A DNA stretch of 11,261 bases from Candidatus Acidiferrum typicum. GTDB lineage: Bacteria; Acidobacteriota; Terriglobia; Acidiferrales; UBA7541. This document shows positions 1 through 7,318 of this stretch, in pieces (position 1 is the first letter of the stretch; each line of letters starts with the position of its first letter). The stretch covers positions 1-11,261 of the forward strand of contig DLMH01000095.1 in assembly GCA_002478115.1 (NCBI GenBank). Reading direction: 5' to 3'. The notes beneath the pieces were generated by a model. The model ran no database searches and was not told the origin of the DNA. It was given only the letters and a program-made list of their open reading frames with translations. Made by a program: the position numbers and the translations under genes.

Positions 1-106
1 CCCCGCGTCTGAGTTCGGTTCTTTGTGGCAACGCGCGTCCGATTAAGCACTAGCGTTTACCAGTCATTGGGTCCCTTGGTTGGTGGGACAGGCAATATGC
101 CAATCG
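1..106. other. Gene-free left edge
   Basis: This is the sequence downstream of the PilZ gene on the minus strand. It contains no credible coding region. The only structure is a weak dyad, GTCCC at 71-75 with GGGAC at 85-89 around a 9-base loop. It has no T-run on either side, so I do not call a terminator. Confidence 0.5.
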
Positions 107-394
107 CTAGAAGATTTCCAGACCGACTTCGTCTTCCTGCTCGGAGCCGGCTTTGCCGAGCCAGACCACCCTGCAGCGCACGGAGTGGAACGGTTCGTGA
201 TCGAGGATGAGTTCGACCGCCTGGCCACGCCTTTGGTGGAAAGTCCCGCGCAGCCTGAAACCTCCTTTGGAGGAATCTAGGACGAGACAGGGGAGCTTCT
301 TCTGATTGCGGTCCAGATTGATGACCAGGCTGGCGGGCCTCTTCAACACCACCCGCTGCGAGCGGCGGCCCTCGGCGATAGGAAAGCTGGGCAT
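107..394 (-). CDS. Small PilZ-domain protein, probable cyclic-di-GMP receptor
   Basis: This 95-residue cytoplasmic protein consists of a single PilZ domain. Both hallmark c-di-GMP-binding motifs are visible: RxxxR as RRSQR (Arg10, Arg14) and DxSxxG as DSSKGG (Asp40, Ser42, Gly45). The C-terminal strand pattern VRCRVVWLG...VGLEIF is typical of the fold. PilZ proteins bind c-di-GMP and pass the signal to motility, polysaccharide or secretion machinery; the partner here cannot be read from the sequence. I place the start at the ATG at 394 because GGGGGTGA lies just upstream of it. The frame stays open to a TTG at 481, but the extra 29 residues look non-domain. The diguanylate cyclase gene upstream on the same strand ends 140 bases away, so the two could be co-transcribed and functionally linked (inference). 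Confidence 0.88.
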   Translation of the reverse strand: MPSFPIAEGRRSQRVVLKRPASLVINLDRNQKKLPCLVLDSSKGGFRLRGTFHQRRGQAVELILDHEPFHSVRCRVVWLGKAGSEQEDEVGLEIF

Positions 395-534
395 TTTTTC
401 ACCCCCGGTCTCGGTGTAGTGATGGTATATACCTAGCCTTCGAGGCTTCCGTCCGTCCCTCACCACCACGCCCTGGATCAAGTCTTTCGGTTCCGAGGTA
501 TTGCAGCCAGAGCAGAGATGCGTTCTGATTCGGT
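395..534 (-). promoter_or_regulatory. Leader of the PilZ gene with two small dyads
   Basis: The spacer between the cyclase stop and the PilZ start holds a hairpin, AGCCT-TCG-AGGCT on the plus strand (435-447). Next to it is a 10-base palindrome, GGTATATACC (424-433). The palindrome contains TATATA, which could serve as a -10 box for a separate PilZ promoter, although no good -35 is visible. The hairpin lies about 40-55 bases before the PilZ ATG. Read on the minus strand, the leader has fragments reminiscent of a c-di-GMP-I riboswitch (CAGGGC, GGGACG, GAAGCC), but the expected GNRA-capped hairpin is absent, so I do not call a riboswitch. Confidence 0.3.
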
Positions 535-1251
535 TTATGAAGCAGAGAGCTCATGAAAGAAACAGTACCCTGCCTCTTTTGTCTTGGCTTTGTACATTGC
601 TTTATCTGCGCTCTTTAAGAGTTCTTCCGGGGTGCGGCCGTCCTGGGGATAAATGGCAATCCCAATGCTCGCCTTGACTGTGAACGGCACTCCTTCGATT
701 TCGCATGTTGCTGAAATCGTGTTCCTTATTTTCTTGGCGATCTTTTCAACATGGTTTTCTTTCTCAAGGTCGAGTATCAGGTAAACGAATTCGTCCCCGC
801 CTTGACGGCCCACCGTATCATCCGCCCTCACGGAAGATTGAAGTCGCTCAGCGATCGCTCGTAAAACCTTATCTCCAACCTCGTGGCCGTGGGAGTCGTT
901 GACTTTCTTGAAATCATCCAAATCGATGAACAACAGACTCAGACTCAACGAATTGCGCTTTGCCTGAGCCAGCGCATGCTCTAGCCGGTCTCTTAAGAGC
1001 GCTCGATTGGGCAGGCCCGTCACCTCGTCGTGAAGACTGCGGCGCCGAGCCTCTTCTTCGGCCAATAAGCTCTCAGACAGCTCTGACTCCAGGGTTTTCC
1101 GTTCCGCGATTTCATCCTTGAGCTGTACATTCACCTCGGAGAGTTCCTGTCCACATTTCGCGACTGTGGATTGTACTTGCTCGTTTTGGCTTAATGTCTG
1201 CTCTAAGTTCACAGTCGTGGCAGACTTGGTCTCCGGCTCGTTGGAGGTCAT
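535..1251 (-). CDS. Diguanylate cyclase (GGDEF) with N-terminal coiled coil
   Basis: This 238-residue protein should condense two GTP to cyclic di-GMP. The N terminus (about 14-70) is rich in Glu, Gln, Lys and Leu in heptad-like spacing, ending in LLAEEEARRRSLHDE, and looks like a coiled coil leading into the catalytic domain. The GGDEF domain spans about 74-232. It contains HDEVTGLPNR (74-83), the metal/GTP-binding segment DLDDFKKVNDSHGHEVGD (110-127), the intact active site GGDEF (151-155), and SIGIAIYP (195-202). An RxxD product-inhibition site (RADD, 142-145) sits five residues before GGDEF, so feedback inhibition is expected. No sensor domain, receiver domain or membrane segment is present, so the input must come through the coiled coil or a partner. 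The ATG at 1251 is the first usable start; the frame remains open to a stop near 1357 but without ATG, GTG or TTG. The PilZ gene follows on the same strand. Confidence 0.96.
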   Translation of the reverse strand: MTSNEPETKSATTVNLEQTLSQNEQVQSTVAKCGQELSEVNVQLKDEIAERKTLESELSESLLAEEEARRRSLHDEVTGLPNRALLRDRLEHALAQAKRNSLSLSLLFIDLDDFKKVNDSHGHEVGDKVLRAIAERLQSSVRADDTVGRQGGDEFVYLILDLEKENHVEKIAKKIRNTISATCEIEGVPFTVKASIGIAIYPQDGRTPEELLKSADKAMYKAKTKEAGYCFFHELSAS

Positions 1252-1650
1252 CTCTTCACCGTCCTGTGCTTCGCTGGACTGCGCTATGCGGCAAGCAGAA
1301 TTCTGTAAAGTAACCCGTTCAAACGACCCACGCGTCCCAGTGCAACAGCCGCGGAATCAGGCCCTGTCGCGGGCACGCAGATAGAAACGCTCTCATATCA
1401 CAGCTTACGGGAAACGTTATCAGTCAGACTGTGCGATTCTGTACAGTGCGGTTTCACTTGAAGTAGCGCGCCTAGCTGCATTCACATGCCTGATTAGCCT
1501 CACCGGACATCTTGCTCCTAGTACTCCACTTCTCTGATAACCGCGTTCTCTAAAGGGGAGAGTCAAGAGAAAAACTTCCTCTGCGACTGAGAAGTGAAGG
1601 TGTTCGCCGGGCTACCCAGCCCATCTCCCCGCTGCTCCCGCCCCGCCCCC
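1252..1650. other. Gene-free region upstream of the cyclase gene and downstream of mfd
   Basis: These roughly 400 bases hold no open frame with protein-like composition and no tRNA-like fold that I can see. The region should contain the promoter of the minus-strand cyclase gene, but no clear -35/-10 pair stands out. It includes an 8-base palindrome, CTGTACAG (1439-1446), flanked by an imperfect 11-base direct repeat (ACTGTGCGATT at 1428-1438 and ACAGTGCGGTT at 1443-1453). It also includes a candidate terminator for the mfd transcript at 1569-1595. Confidence 0.5.
1569..1595 (-). terminator. Candidate Rho-independent terminator downstream of mfd
   Basis: Read on the minus strand, ACTTCTC pairs with GAGGAAGT, giving seven pairs with one bulged G around a 7-base loop. 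A run of T residues (TTTTTCTCTT) follows directly. It lies 56-82 bases beyond the mfd stop. The stem is only moderately GC-rich, so efficiency is uncertain. A second short hairpin (GGGCT-ACCC-AGCCC, 1609-1622) lies closer to mfd but lacks a T-run. Confidence 0.4.
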
Positions 1651-4600
1651 TCATTCCCCGCGCAAGCCCACCAGCACACTTCGCAACGCTGCTGCCACTG
1701 CCTCGCCCTTCTGCACTTCCATCCACAATACTCCGCTCGGGTCCAGCTTGATTCCCTTCCGCGACCTCACCACCTTCACCACCGCCGCCGGGTCCAACTG
1801 TGTTTCCTTATGAAACCTCAGTGCGATCTTGCTTCCCTGCCGCTCCACCGCCGCGATGCGCAGCCGTTCGCTCATGGATTTGAGCATCGCAAACTCCAGA
1901 AGGTTTTCCACGGACTTGGGCAGCGGCCCGAAGCGATCCGCCAACTCCTTGCCCACATCCTGCCTTTCCGCTTCCGTCGCCACAGTCGAAATCCGCTTGT
2001 ACGTCCGCAGCCGCAGATTCTCGCTCGGGATATACTCCTGGGGAATTCGCACATCCATACCCAGGTTGATCGTCGTGCGCAATTCCGGCGCCCCCTCTTC
2101 TCCCTTCAGCTTGGCCACCGCGCGCTCCAGCATCTGCACATACAAATCGAAACCGATCGCCGCGATGTGGCCGTGCTGTTGCCTCCCCAGCATGTTCCCC
2201 GCCCCGCGCAACTCCAGGTCCAGCGCCGCGACCCGGAATCCCGCGCCCAGTTCACTGAACTCCTTCATCGCCGCCAGGCGCCGCCGGGCAATGTCCGTCA
2301 GCGCGCGTTCCGGCGGCACCAGCAAGTACGCGTAGGCGCGCTGGTGCGAGCGCCCCACGCGCCCGCGCAATTGGTAGAGTTCCGCGAGTCCCAGCCGGTC
2401 CGCGCGATTGATCAGAATTGTATTCGCCCGCGGGATGTCCAGGCCATTCTCCACGATCGTCGTCGCCACCAGCACATCTGCTTCATCGCGGATAAACTTC
2501 AGCATCACCTTTTCGAGGTCCTTCTCTCCCATCTGCCCGTGCGCCACCACCACGCGCGCCTTGGGCACCAGCTTCATCACCAGGCTGGCCAGCGAATAGA
2601 TGGACTCCACGCGGTTGTGGATGAAGTACACCTGGCCTTCCCGCGCCAGCTCATTTTCAATCGAGCGCTTCACCACCTCTTCGTCGAACGACGTCACCAC
2701 CGTCTGAATCGCCAGCCGGTCGCGTGGTGCCGTCTCAATCACGGACATATCGCGCAAGCCCACCAGCGACATGTGCAGCGTGCGCGGAATCGGCGTGGCC
2801 GAAAGCGCCAGCGCGTGCACATTCTTCCGCATCTCCTTCAATCGCTCTTTGTGCGCCACGCCAAACCGCTGCTCTTCGTCCACCACCAGCAATCCCAAAT
2901 CCTGAAACTTCACATCTTTGGACAGCAGCCGGTGCGTCCCGATCACCACATCCACTTTCCCCGTTTCCAAATCCGCCAGCACTACCTTCTGCTCCGCCGT
3001 CGTGCGGAAGCGGCTGAGCATTTCGATCCTGGTGGGAAACGCGGCAAAACGCTGCTTGAACGTCTCGAAGTGCTGGAACGCCAACACCGTCGTGGGCGTC
3101 AGCACGGCCACCTGCTTGCCGTCCACCACCGCCTTGAACGCCGCGCGCATGGCCACTTCCGTCTTGCCATAGCCGACGTCGCCGCACAGCAGGCGATCCA
3201 TCGGCGAAGGCTTTTCCAGGTCGCGCTTGATGTCTGCGATCGCCGTCACCTGGTCCGGTGTCTCCTCAAACTCAAACGCATCCTCGAATTCCCTTTGCCA
3301 GTTGCCGTCCGGCGAAAGCGCAAAGCCCTGCGCGGTTTTGCGCTCGGCATACAGTGCCAGCAACTGGTCCGCCATGTCTTCCAGCGACTTACGCACCCGC
3401 GTTTTGCGCGAAACCCATGCCGTGCCGCCTAATTTGTCCAGCGCCGGGTGCGAGCCTTCCGCGACGCGGTAGCTCTGCACCAGGTCCATGCGTTCCAGCG
3501 GCACATACAGCCGTGCGTCATCCAAATAACGCAGCAGCATGAACTCGCCGCGCCGCCCCGCCGATTCGATCAGCCGCAAGCCTTCAAACTGGCCGATGCC
3601 GTGGTCCACGTGCACCACATAATCCCCCGGCTTGAGTTCCGCAAAATCGCTGAAAAATCCCGACGTGCGGATGTTCCGTCCGGGGCGTTCCACCGCCGGC
3701 GTCACGTCAAACAGGTCCGCGTTGCCGTATAGCGTCAGCTTCGCTTCCGGAAACGCCACGCCTTCCGCGAATGGCGCACGCACCAACAGCAGCGCCGCCG
3801 TTTCCGAAGCGCTCTCCGCCGTGAAGCCCGCCGCCGCTTCTTCCGTTTCTCCCAGCACGTAGGGCACTTCGTACTCGCGGCAAATGTCGGCGTAGCGCTC
3901 CAGTTCGCCGGTGCTCGCCGCCGTGAGGATCACCGTTCCCCCGCCCGCCAGTTGCGATTTCACGTCGCCCAGGCACGCCACCACGTCCCCGTGATACCGC
4001 GTGCTGGACCTCGCGATCAGCTCAAACCGCTTGCCGCCGCTCCCCGCCAGCCCCAGTTGCTCCAGCTCAATTCGCGAACATTTCGTAACCGCGCGCTCCC
4101 ATTCTTCCTCGCTCCAGAAATAGTCGTTCACCGTCGGCGCGTTGGCTTGCCCGTGGCGCTCATAATTCTCCGTGGCTTGTGCCAGCAGCTTCTTCCCCGC
4201 GTCGCGCAGTTTCTCCGGCTCATCCAGAAACACAATCGGCTTCAGCGAGCTTTCCGCCAACTCCAGCAGCGCGCTTCCCGCGGGTGTTTTGTCTCCGCCA
4301 AACCAGCTTCCCGGCTCCCACGCTTCTGCCTCCGCGCTTCCCGGCGCGGGCACGCTCCACTCCGTAAGTGGCAGGATCGTCGTCTTCACGACCGGCGCAA
4401 TCGAGCGTTGCGTTCGCGGATCGAATTCGCGCACGCTCTCCACCGTGTCGCCCAGCAATTCAATGCGCACCGGTCGCGGCGCTTCCGGCGAAAACACGTC
4501 CACAATCCCGCCGCGCACCGCGAACTGCCCCGGCAATTCCACCATTTCCGTGCGCGCATAGCCCGTGCTCGCCAGATGCATGATCAGTTCCTGGTGCGCC

Positions 4601-5073
4601 CCCTCGGAATCCTTTGCCAGCGTGCGCGCCAGCGTCAGGTACACGTACGGATCCTGATACCTCCACAGCGCCGCGGCCATCGGCGCAATCACCAGCGAAA
4701 CCTCGCCATTCGCCAGCCGGTAAAGCGTCGTCGCTCTCCGCTCCAGGATGTCCGCGTGCGGCGCTTGCGGATCCCACGGCAAGCTGTCGAACGCCGGCAA
4801 CACCGCCACTCCGCCCGTGGACCCAGGAAAAATTTGCGAAAAAAAACGCAGGCTCTCCCCCAACTGTTCCGCGCGGCGGTTGTTCTCCGTGACAAAAAAC
4901 GCCGGTCGCCGCAGTTCGTGGGTCACGTGCGCCGCCACCAGCGCCTTCGCCACCTGGTGCAATCCCGAAAGCCCCGCCAGCCCGCCGCTCGCGCGCAGCT
5001 CCGCCACCACGCCCTCGATCGAGGCGTGGCGCAGCAAGCCCTCCAATCGCTCCCTGACTGCCGGTAGTATCAT
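1651..5073 (-). CDS. mfd: Transcription-repair coupling factor Mfd
   Basis: This full-length 1140-residue cytoplasmic ATPase removes RNA polymerase stalled at DNA lesions and recruits UvrA for nucleotide excision repair. The N-terminal UvrB-like module spans about 1-460, with VLPAFDSLPWDP at 91-102 and GGIVDVFSP at 188-196. The RNA-polymerase-interacting CarD-like domain is at about 475-545, with GDYVVHVDHGIGQFEGL starting at 483. The translocase follows, with Walker A GDVGYGKTE (631-639), the DEEQ box (732-735), SATPIPRT (758-765), and the second RecA lobe with GRVGRSHQR (904-912). The C-terminal TRCF domain lies at about 1000-1110. All key motifs look intact, and the length matches E. coli Mfd (about 1148). 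The ATG at 5073 has only GGGGA touching it, so initiation may be weak or coupled. The gene lies 130 bases downstream of rfaE2 on the same strand, which suggests shared transcription. Confidence 0.99.
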   Translation of the reverse strand: MILPAVRERLEGLLRHASIEGVVAELRASGGLAGLSGLHQVAKALVAAHVTHELRRPAFFVTENNRRAEQLGESLRFFSQIFPGSTGGVAVLPAFDSLPWDPQAPHADILERRATTLYRLANGEVSLVIAPMAAALWRYQDPYVYLTLARTLAKDSEGAHQELIMHLASTGYARTEMVELPGQFAVRGGIVDVFSPEAPRPVRIELLGDTVESVREFDPRTQRSIAPVVKTTILPLTEWSVPAPGSAEAEAWEPGSWFGGDKTPAGSALLELAESSLKPIVFLDEPEKLRDAGKKLLAQATENYERHGQANAPTVNDYFWSEEEWERAVTKCSRIELEQLGLAGSGGKRFELIARSSTRYHGDVVACLGDVKSQLAGGGTVILTAASTGELERYADICREYEVPYVLGETEEAAAGFTAESASETAALLLVRAPFAEGVAFPEAKLTLYGNADLFDVTPAVERPGRNIRTSGFFSDFAELKPGDYVVHVDHGIGQFEGLRLIESAGRRGEFMLLRYLDDARLYVPLERMDLVQSYRVAEGSHPALDKLGGTAWVSRKTRVRKSLEDMADQLLALYAERKTAQGFALSPDGNWQREFEDAFEFEETPDQVTAIADIKRDLEKPSPMDRLLCGDVGYGKTEVAMRAAFKAVVDGKQVAVLTPTTVLAFQHFETFKQRFAAFPTRIEMLSRFRTTAEQKVVLADLETGKVDVVIGTHRLLSKDVKFQDLGLLVVDEEQRFGVAHKERLKEMRKNVHALALSATPIPRTLHMSLVGLRDMSVIETAPRDRLAIQTVVTSFDEEVVKRSIENELAREGQVYFIHNRVESIYSLASLVMKLVPKARVVVAHGQMGEKDLEKVMLKFIRDEADVLVATTIVENGLDIPRANTILINRADRLGLAELYQLRGRVGRSHQRAYAYLLVPPERALTDIARRRLAAMKEFSELGAGFRVAALDLELRGAGNMLGRQQHGHIAAIGFDLYVQMLERAVAKLKGEEGAPELRTTINLGMDVRIPQEYIPSENLRLRTYKRISTVATEAERQDVGKELADRFGPLPKSVENLLEFAMLKSMSERLRIAAVERQGSKIALRFHKETQLDPAAVVKVVRSRKGIKLDPSGVLWMEVQKGEAVAAALRSVLVGLRGE

Positions 5074-5203
5074 TCCCCGATTTTTCTTTTTTCTCTTACT
5101 GGTTCTCCCACTCCACCCTGTAGCAGCAAGCAGTTCTAAGTTCTAAGTTTTAAGTCATCCGTATTTCGTAGTTCGCGCTTCGTCTTCCTCTGTGACCTCT
5201 GTG
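5074..5203. repeat. Short tandem repeats between rfaE2 and mfd
   Basis: The 130-base spacer contains three consecutive 7-base units (AGTTCTA, AGTTCTA, AGTTTTA) at 5132-5152. It also contains a 9-base tandem pair, CCTCTGTGA/CCTCTGTGT, at 5187-5204, whose last base falls in the rfaE2 stop codon. Both look like simple-sequence or dispersed intergenic elements and not regulatory sites, and neither forms a terminator. No promoter for mfd is obvious, consistent with read-through from rfaE2. Confidence 0.6.
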
Positions 5204-5713
5204 TTACAGTCCTTCTTTCCTCGTTTCTCTGATCTTCCTCAACATCTCCGACGTCGAATACCCTGCCCTCACCTCCACGCGCACAACCTTTCCCCCCGCC
5301 GCTTCCACTTCCTCGCGTCCCACAATCTGATTCCCCGGCCAGTCCCCGCCTTTTACCAGCACATCAGGCAGCAGCGCCGCAATCACCCGCTGCGGCGTCA
5401 GTTCCTCAAAAATCAGCACCGCGTCCACGCATTCCAGGCTCGCCAGAATTTCCGCGCGCTCCTCCGCCGGGAACATCGGCCTTCCCGGCCCCTTCAGCAT
5501 GCGCACGCTCGCGTCGCTGTTCAAACCCACAATCAGCTCATCGCCCAAGCCGCGCGCCGTTTCCAGGCTTGCAATGTGCCCTGGGTGCAGCAAATCGAAA
5601 CACCCGTTCGTAAACACCACGCGCTTGCCGTTGCGTTTCTCCTTCCCAAACCGCAAAATGATTTCTTCAAGTGTCAGGACCGCTGGATGCAAAGGTTCAC
5701 CATGCCCGCTCAA
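5204..5713 (-). CDS. rfaE2: D-glycero-beta-D-manno-heptose 1-phosphate adenylyltransferase (stand-alone)
   Basis: This 169-residue cytoplasmic nucleotidyltransferase should convert heptose 1-phosphate and ATP to ADP-heptose, the last nucleotide-transfer step before the epimerase in lipopolysaccharide core synthesis. Visible motifs are NGCFD (36-40), the HxGH signature HPGH (43-46), GLNSD (63-67), KGPGRP (74-79), KGGDW (121-125) and GYSTSEM (151-157), in the order and spacing of RfaE2/HldC. The protein is the adenylyltransferase alone, without the sugar-kinase half found in E. coli HldE, so a separate kinase should exist elsewhere. No ATG start exists: TTG at 5713 gives the longest form, and TTG at 5692, preceded by GGTGA, is an alternative that loses seven residues. 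It is divergent from the hydrolase gene and precedes mfd by 130 bases. Other cytidylyltransferases of the fold, such as TagD, fit less well. Confidence 0.93.
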   Translation of the reverse strand: MSGHGEPLHPAVLTLEEIILRFGKEKRNGKRVVFTNGCFDLLHPGHIASLETARGLGDELIVGLNSDASVRMLKGPGRPMFPAEERAEILASLECVDAVLIFEELTPQRVIAALLPDVLVKGGDWPGNQIVGREEVEAAGGKVVRVEVRAGYSTSEMLRKIRETRKEGL

Positions 5714-5793
5714 CCACGTTGCTGCCGTTCGTTGCGCAAACTGTCAGTTTATCACGCTCTTTCGCGCCCTCGCTCCCGGAGGCGGTCCTCATC
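5714..5793. promoter_or_regulatory. Divergent promoter region with a 13-base dyad
   Basis: These 80 bases separate the rfaE2 start (minus) from the preferred hydrolase start (plus), so both promoters should lie in or near them. A perfect inverted repeat, AAACTG-T-CAGTTT, occupies 5738-5750 near the middle, where an operator could control both genes. On the minus strand GATAAA/TAAACT next to the dyad partly resembles a -10 box. No well-spaced -35 is convincing for either direction. GGAGG at 5778-5782 is the hydrolase ribosome-binding site. Confidence 0.4.
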
Positions 5794-7314
5794 ATGAAAC
5801 ACAAGAAAGGGCTTCTCGCTGCCACAGGCGTTGTGCTTCTCCTCCTCGGCGCGGCCCTCACCCTCTATTCCGCGCGCGGCTTTACCGTGCGCCACTACCT
5901 TGTGAACGCTGGCTCCTGCCCCCTCACCATGGACATCGTCCAAAAATCCGGCTTCGCCGAAGATCCCCAACGCGGCGCCGTCATTCTGTTTCACGGCCTC
6001 GCCGCCAACAAAATTATCATGTCCTATCTTGCGCGCAGCTTTGCGGCGCAAGGCCTCACCGTCTACGTCCCCGATCTCCCCGGCCATGGCCGCTCCAACG
6101 GCCCCTTTTCTCCCGACCAGGCTGAAACCTGCGCGAGTTCCTTTGTGCGCGGCCTTGCCGCACGCGGCTTGATAGTTCCGGACCACACCATCCTCCTGGG
6201 CCACTCCATGGGCGGCAACATCGCTTTGCGTATCGCGCCCCAGATTCGCCCCGCGGGCGTTATCGCCATTTCCCCCGCGCCCATGCAGACCGCGCATGGC
6301 GTCTCCGCTGAAAATCTTCTTTACCTTACTCCCCCGCCGCTCCAGCCCAATACGCTCATCCTCGTCGGCCAGTATGAATTCCCGAGCCTGGTCGGGAACG
6401 CCGCCGATCTCGCCGCATCGCACCCGGATCCGACCATCGAATTCGCCGCGATCCCCGGAAATTCCCACGTCAGCGTGCTCTTCTCCCCCATCGTCGCCGC
6501 AAAAGTCCAGGACTGGACCGCGCACCTCCTCCATCTTCCCAGCGGCGCCGTCATCCCTTCCCGCGCCAATGTTCTCGGCTGCATTCTCGGCCTTTGCGGC
6601 ATCGTGCTCCTTGCCGGCCCGTTTCTCCGCGAAACATTCGGCGGCGACCCTCCCGCAGAGCCGCGATCCACCTCTCTTCCTTCCCTCCCGCGCCTCTTTC
6701 TCGAATTCACCGCCGTCTCTCTCGCCGTGATTTTTCTTCTTCGCTATTGGATGCCGCTTCGTCCTTTGCCTCTCTATCAGGGCAACTATTTCGCCAGCTT
6801 TTTCCTCCTCGCGGGACTCGCTCTGCTCCTGCTTCATCCCCGGCTAGCCCAATCGCAATTCTCTGCCAAGCCCCTCGTGCTTCTCTCCGCGGCATTCGCA
6901 GCGTTCCTTCTCCATTTCCTCATTACCGGCTGGTTCGACCTCACTTTCTCCTACGCTTGGCTAACCGTCCACCGCTGGGCGCGCTTCCCCGTCTTCTTTC
7001 TCGCCGTCTTCCTCTTCTTTTACGCCCTCGAGGCCCTTCTCGGCCCCGCCTATGATGTCCGCCCGGCCCGCCGCCTTATTCTTTCGCTGCTGCTTCTCGC
7101 CATTGTCTGGCTCGCCCTGGTCGGCGGCGTACTTTATCTCCACAGCGGCGAGATCCTGCTGGTGCTGCTCGCTCCGTATTTCGTCCTCGTCCTGCTCCTC
7201 ATCCGCATGGGTGCTCAATTGATTCGTCGCCAGACTGCCTCCCCGACAGCCGCCGCCCTGTTCGGTGCTATACTCCTTACAGGTTTTTGCCTGGTGCTCT
7301 TCCCGCTGTCCTAA
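5794..7314 (+). CDS. Membrane-anchored alpha/beta hydrolase fused to a polytopic membrane domain
   Basis: This 506-residue protein has three parts. Residues 6-25 form an N-terminal membrane segment after MKHKK. Residues about 55-250 are an alpha/beta hydrolase of the serine aminopeptidase/monoacylglycerol-lipase type, with the oxyanion segment ILFHGLA (64-70), DLPGHGRS (94-101), nucleophile elbow GHSMGG (Ser138) and a likely catalytic His225 in NSHVSVLF. The usual acid position reads VGQYEFP, so Glu195 may replace Asp. The rest (258-506) has about eight hydrophobic segments, near 258-277, 301-320, 331-349, 359-379, 397-417, 427-449, 453-470 and 485-505. Arg-rich loops at 279-300, 422-427 and 471-479 predict the hydrolase faces the periplasm. 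Substrate is unknown; an ester, lipid or peptide is possible. I chose the ATG at 5794 for its GGAGG (5778-5782); a GTG at 5671 in frame would overlap rfaE2. Confidence 0.85.
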   Translation: MKHKKGLLAATGVVLLLLGAALTLYSARGFTVRHYLVNAGSCPLTMDIVQKSGFAEDPQRGAVILFHGLAANKIIMSYLARSFAAQGLTVYVPDLPGHGRSNGPFSPDQAETCASSFVRGLAARGLIVPDHTILLGHSMGGNIALRIAPQIRPAGVIAISPAPMQTAHGVSAENLLYLTPPPLQPNTLILVGQYEFPSLVGNAADLAASHPDPTIEFAAIPGNSHVSVLFSPIVAAKVQDWTAHLLHLPSGAVIPSRANVLGCILGLCGIVLLAGPFLRETFGGDPPAEPRSTSLPSLPRLFLEFTAVSLAVIFLLRYWMPLRPLPLYQGNYFASFFLLAGLALLLLHPRLAQSQFSAKPLVLLSAAFAAFLLHFLITGWFDLTFSYAWLTVHRWARFPVFFLAVFLFFYALEALLGPAYDVRPARRLILSLLLLAIVWLALVGGVLYLHSGEILLVLLAPYFVLVLLLIRMGAQLIRRQTASPTAAALFGAILLTGFCLVLFPLS

Positions 7315-7318
7315 GAGC

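Noticed and set aside
50..110. Inverted repeat CTAGCG (50-55) and CGCTAG (105-110) around the end of the PilZ gene
   Set aside because: Arms of only six bases separated by 49 bases are expected by chance; there is no T-run and no sign of an attachment site.
1428..1453. Imperfect direct repeat with the CTGTACAG palindrome upstream of the cyclase gene
   Set aside because: Nine of 11 matches and an 8-base palindrome in a 400-base gap are too weak to call an operator without comparison to relatives.
1594..3432. Long plus-strand open frame (612 codons) opposite mfd
   Set aside because: It is rich in His, Arg, Gln and Pro with no domain, and is explained by the codon bias of the certain mfd gene on the other strand. 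The same holds for the 371-codon frame at 3952-5067.
5671..5793. Longer hydrolase start at GTG 5671
   Set aside because: It would overlap the rfaE2 coding region on the other strand and bury the membrane anchor 41 residues in; the ATG at 5794 has a GGAGG at suitable distance and gives a natural MKHKK-hydrophobic N terminus.
5752..6837. Minus-strand open frame (361 codons) opposite the hydrolase
   Set aside because: Composition is Gly, Arg, Glu and Lys rich without motifs, while the plus strand encodes clear hydrolase motifs and membrane segments.
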